The translations under genes and the position numbers were made by a program. The notes below the pieces were generated by a model. That model saw only the letters and a list, made by a program, of their open reading frames with translations. It made no database searches and was not told the DNA's origin. Positions 13,248 through 14,449 of a stretch of DNA of 14,449 bases are shown here, in pieces. Positions within the stretch are counted from its first letter, which is position 1. Every line of letters begins with the position of its first letter. Source of the DNA: an uncultured Pseudomonadaceae bacterium (GTDB taxonomy: Bacteria; Pseudomonadota; Gammaproteobacteria; Pseudomonadales; Pseudomonadaceae); the NCBI GenBank assembly GCA_947630465.1, contig CANRHT010000030.1, forward strand, positions 1 through 14,449, given 5' to 3'.

Positions 13248-13511
13248 AGATAAAAAATATTCTTATACAGATACTATGCAATGACTATACGTTAATTGTG
13301 TCGTATTGCTGCACTTTTTTAAAGTTTATTTTTGCCGTGCTGCAAAGAGCAGTACGGCTGTCGCCCGATGGCACAGAACATTGTCTAGTCGTTAGCCCTG
13401 CAGGTGCTCTATGCTTGTGCTTGTTTTTCTAGAAGCACCTTATGCAGGCAGCGACTCAACTGAGCTGGCTGCATAAATGTATACATGTTATTGAGTCTAA
13501 ACGAGATCCCC
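13248..13511. promoter_or_regulatory. Divergent region between the VOC operon and the helicase gene
   Basis: A 264-bp non-coding region that must hold the promoters of both flanking units. It contains inverted pairs AGGTGCT (13402-13408) with AGCACCT (13434-13440), and TTATGCAG (13440-13447) with CTGCATAA (13469-13476), plus the 10-bp palindrome ATGTATACAT just beyond. None is strong enough to name. No clear -35/-10 pair stands out. Confidence 0.4.
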
Positions 13512-14449
13512 ATGCTTTTTTTACCCCTGTATCGCACCCTTGCTCAGCAGTTATCACAAGACGATGTGTCTGATTTTTTTGCGACGGCGAGTGTGCCTCA
13601 GTTGGCGGCGGTACTCTGTATTCAAAGCGCACCTAAGCTGCTCGATGAGCAGGCGACCTGCGCTTTAATTGAGCGCCAGTTGGCGAAAATGATCAGTGCA
13701 GGTCAACAAGCCAATCAATTGGCAGCGCAGTCGTTTCAAACGCTGGTCAGTGAGCGCTTTTCAGCAGCGCTATTTGCTACCGGTTTATCCTGTTTAGCGC
13801 AGCTCAAAGTAGGCTTGCTCGATGATGAGCATCCTGTTGCCGAGTCGCGTTATATTGATGCTGAGGGTCAGTGGATATTTGGCTTTAGTGCGTTGTATCA
13901 AGCCGAGATTAAACCTTTGCAGCCTGTGTATTTTGACGCTTACCAATCTGAACTGTCGGTAACTGATGCGCAAAACCGTATGTTGCGTGAGTTCTTGGTC
14001 GCACCGAATGAATCTTTCAATGTGCAAGGTTATGCCGGGTCGGGGAAAACCCATTTAATCAGCCGTTTTGCGCAGCTGTTGATTCCTAAGCGCACCTTAT
14101 TGCTGGCGCACACCTACGGTCAGCTGCAAGCGTTGCAGGCGCGAGCGGGTAAGCAATTTCCGGCATTGACCTTTGCGCAAGCGGCGGGGCAGGTATTAGA
14201 CAGTAATTTGTTGGCTAACAGCTGGCGTCTAAAAGATAAAACCCGTCTGCAACAGACGTGGCAGGTCGCGCACAGCCAAGTGGCGCAGTGGCTACAGTTA
14301 CCGGCAATTGCGCATTTATCTGCGGCGGAAGTGGCGAGCATTTGTGTGCGCACCGTGGCCAGTTACTGCAATACCACCGCGGCTGAGATTGAATTGACTC
14401 ATCTGCCGGTGGCGATTGCCAGTCATCTGAGTGTGGTGGATAAAGCAGT
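13512..14449 (+). CDS. Superfamily-1-type helicase / P-loop ATPase, 5' part (runs off the window)
   Basis: An open frame of 312 codons continues past the right edge, so the gene is incomplete here because of the window, not by mutation. The N-terminal about 150 residues form a mostly helical domain I do not recognise. Then LSVTDAQNRMLREFL (about 148-162) leads into VQGYAGSGKTHLI, with Walker A GYAGSGKT (residues 173-180), Lys179 and Thr180. The segment TLLLAHTYGQLQALQAR is like motif Ia of UvrD/RecD-type helicases. A UvrD-like or AAA-family DNA helicase is the best guess; the other motifs lie outside the window. GAG lies six bases before the ATG, a weak ribosome site. GC content is clearly higher than in the Roadblock operon. 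Confidence 0.82.
   Translation, partial: MLFLPLYRTLAQQLSQDDVSDFFATASVPQLAAVLCIQSAPKLLDEQATCALIERQLAKMISAGQQANQLAAQSFQTLVSERFSAALFATGLSCLAQLKVGLLDDEHPVAESRYIDAEGQWIFGFSALYQAEIKPLQPVYFDAYQSELSVTDAQNRMLREFLVAPNESFNVQGYAGSGKTHLISRFAQLLIPKRTLLLAHTYGQLQALQARAGKQFPALTFAQAAGQVLDSNLLANSWRLKDKTRLQQTWQVAHSQVAQWLQLPAIAHLSAAEVASICVRTVASYCNTTAAEIELTHLPVAIASHLSVVDKA

Noticed and set aside
13794..14353. Two minus-strand frames of 86 and 77 codons near the right edge
   Set aside because: They lie opposite the open helicase frame, which has a Walker A motif and continues to the window end.

Overview
The window looks like a chromosomal segment of a gammaproteobacterium, probably Pseudomonadales (a Pseudomonas-like, moderate-GC lineage). 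This rests on the feel of the protein sequences and the gene set, not on a search. Most of it is coding, and the genes lie in short co-directional groups separated by clear stem-loop terminators.

Region 1 (1-2330, minus strand): a predicted lipoprotein, an unrecognised 225-aa protein, and the C-terminal remnant of an AAA+ ATPase. The remnant lacks its Walker A and B motifs. The sequence just upstream of it is non-coding and carries two degenerate copies of a palindromic GCGAGGAGC.../GAAGCAATCCA-type repeat.

Region 2 (2332-9014): a polyhydroxyalkanoate (short-chain PHA/PHB) locus. On the minus strand are phaB (acetoacetyl-CoA reductase) followed by phaC (class I PHA synthase). Divergent from phaB is phaR (the PHB-responsive repressor). 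Convergent with phaR, across a perfect bidirectional terminator, is a phasin gene. Then, also on the minus strand, come bdhA (3-hydroxybutyrate dehydrogenase) and a patatin-like hydrolase. Together these cover monomer reduction (PhaB), polymerisation (PhaC), granule coating (phasin), regulation (PhaR) and use of released 3-hydroxybutyrate (BdhA). The patatin-like protein is a candidate hydrolase for mobilisation. No thiolase (phaA) and no classical depolymerase is in view. Palindromes with a TGC-N3-GCA core lie at the predicted phaR transcription start and twice upstream of the phasin gene. They are good candidates for the PhaR operator.

Region 3 (9015-11868, plus strand, visibly more AT-rich): a long upstream region with a perfect 16-bp palindrome, then a tight four-gene operon. 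It encodes an unrecognised 306-aa protein, an MglA/CvnD-like small GTPase (COG2229 type) and two different Roadblock/LC7 proteins, and it ends in a strong terminator. It resembles the GTPase/Roadblock core of actinobacterial 'conservons' or the mglAB polarity module, but has no sensor kinase and no DUF742 gene. This is the most likely place in the window for an undescribed system.

Region 4 (11893-13235, minus strand): a VOC (glyoxalase-fold) protein, a double-cupin ChrR-like protein and a small DUF2805/TIGR03643 protein, closely packed as one likely operon. Region 5 (13512 to the window edge, plus strand): the 5' part of a P-loop superfamily-1-type helicase/ATPase gene that runs out of the window.
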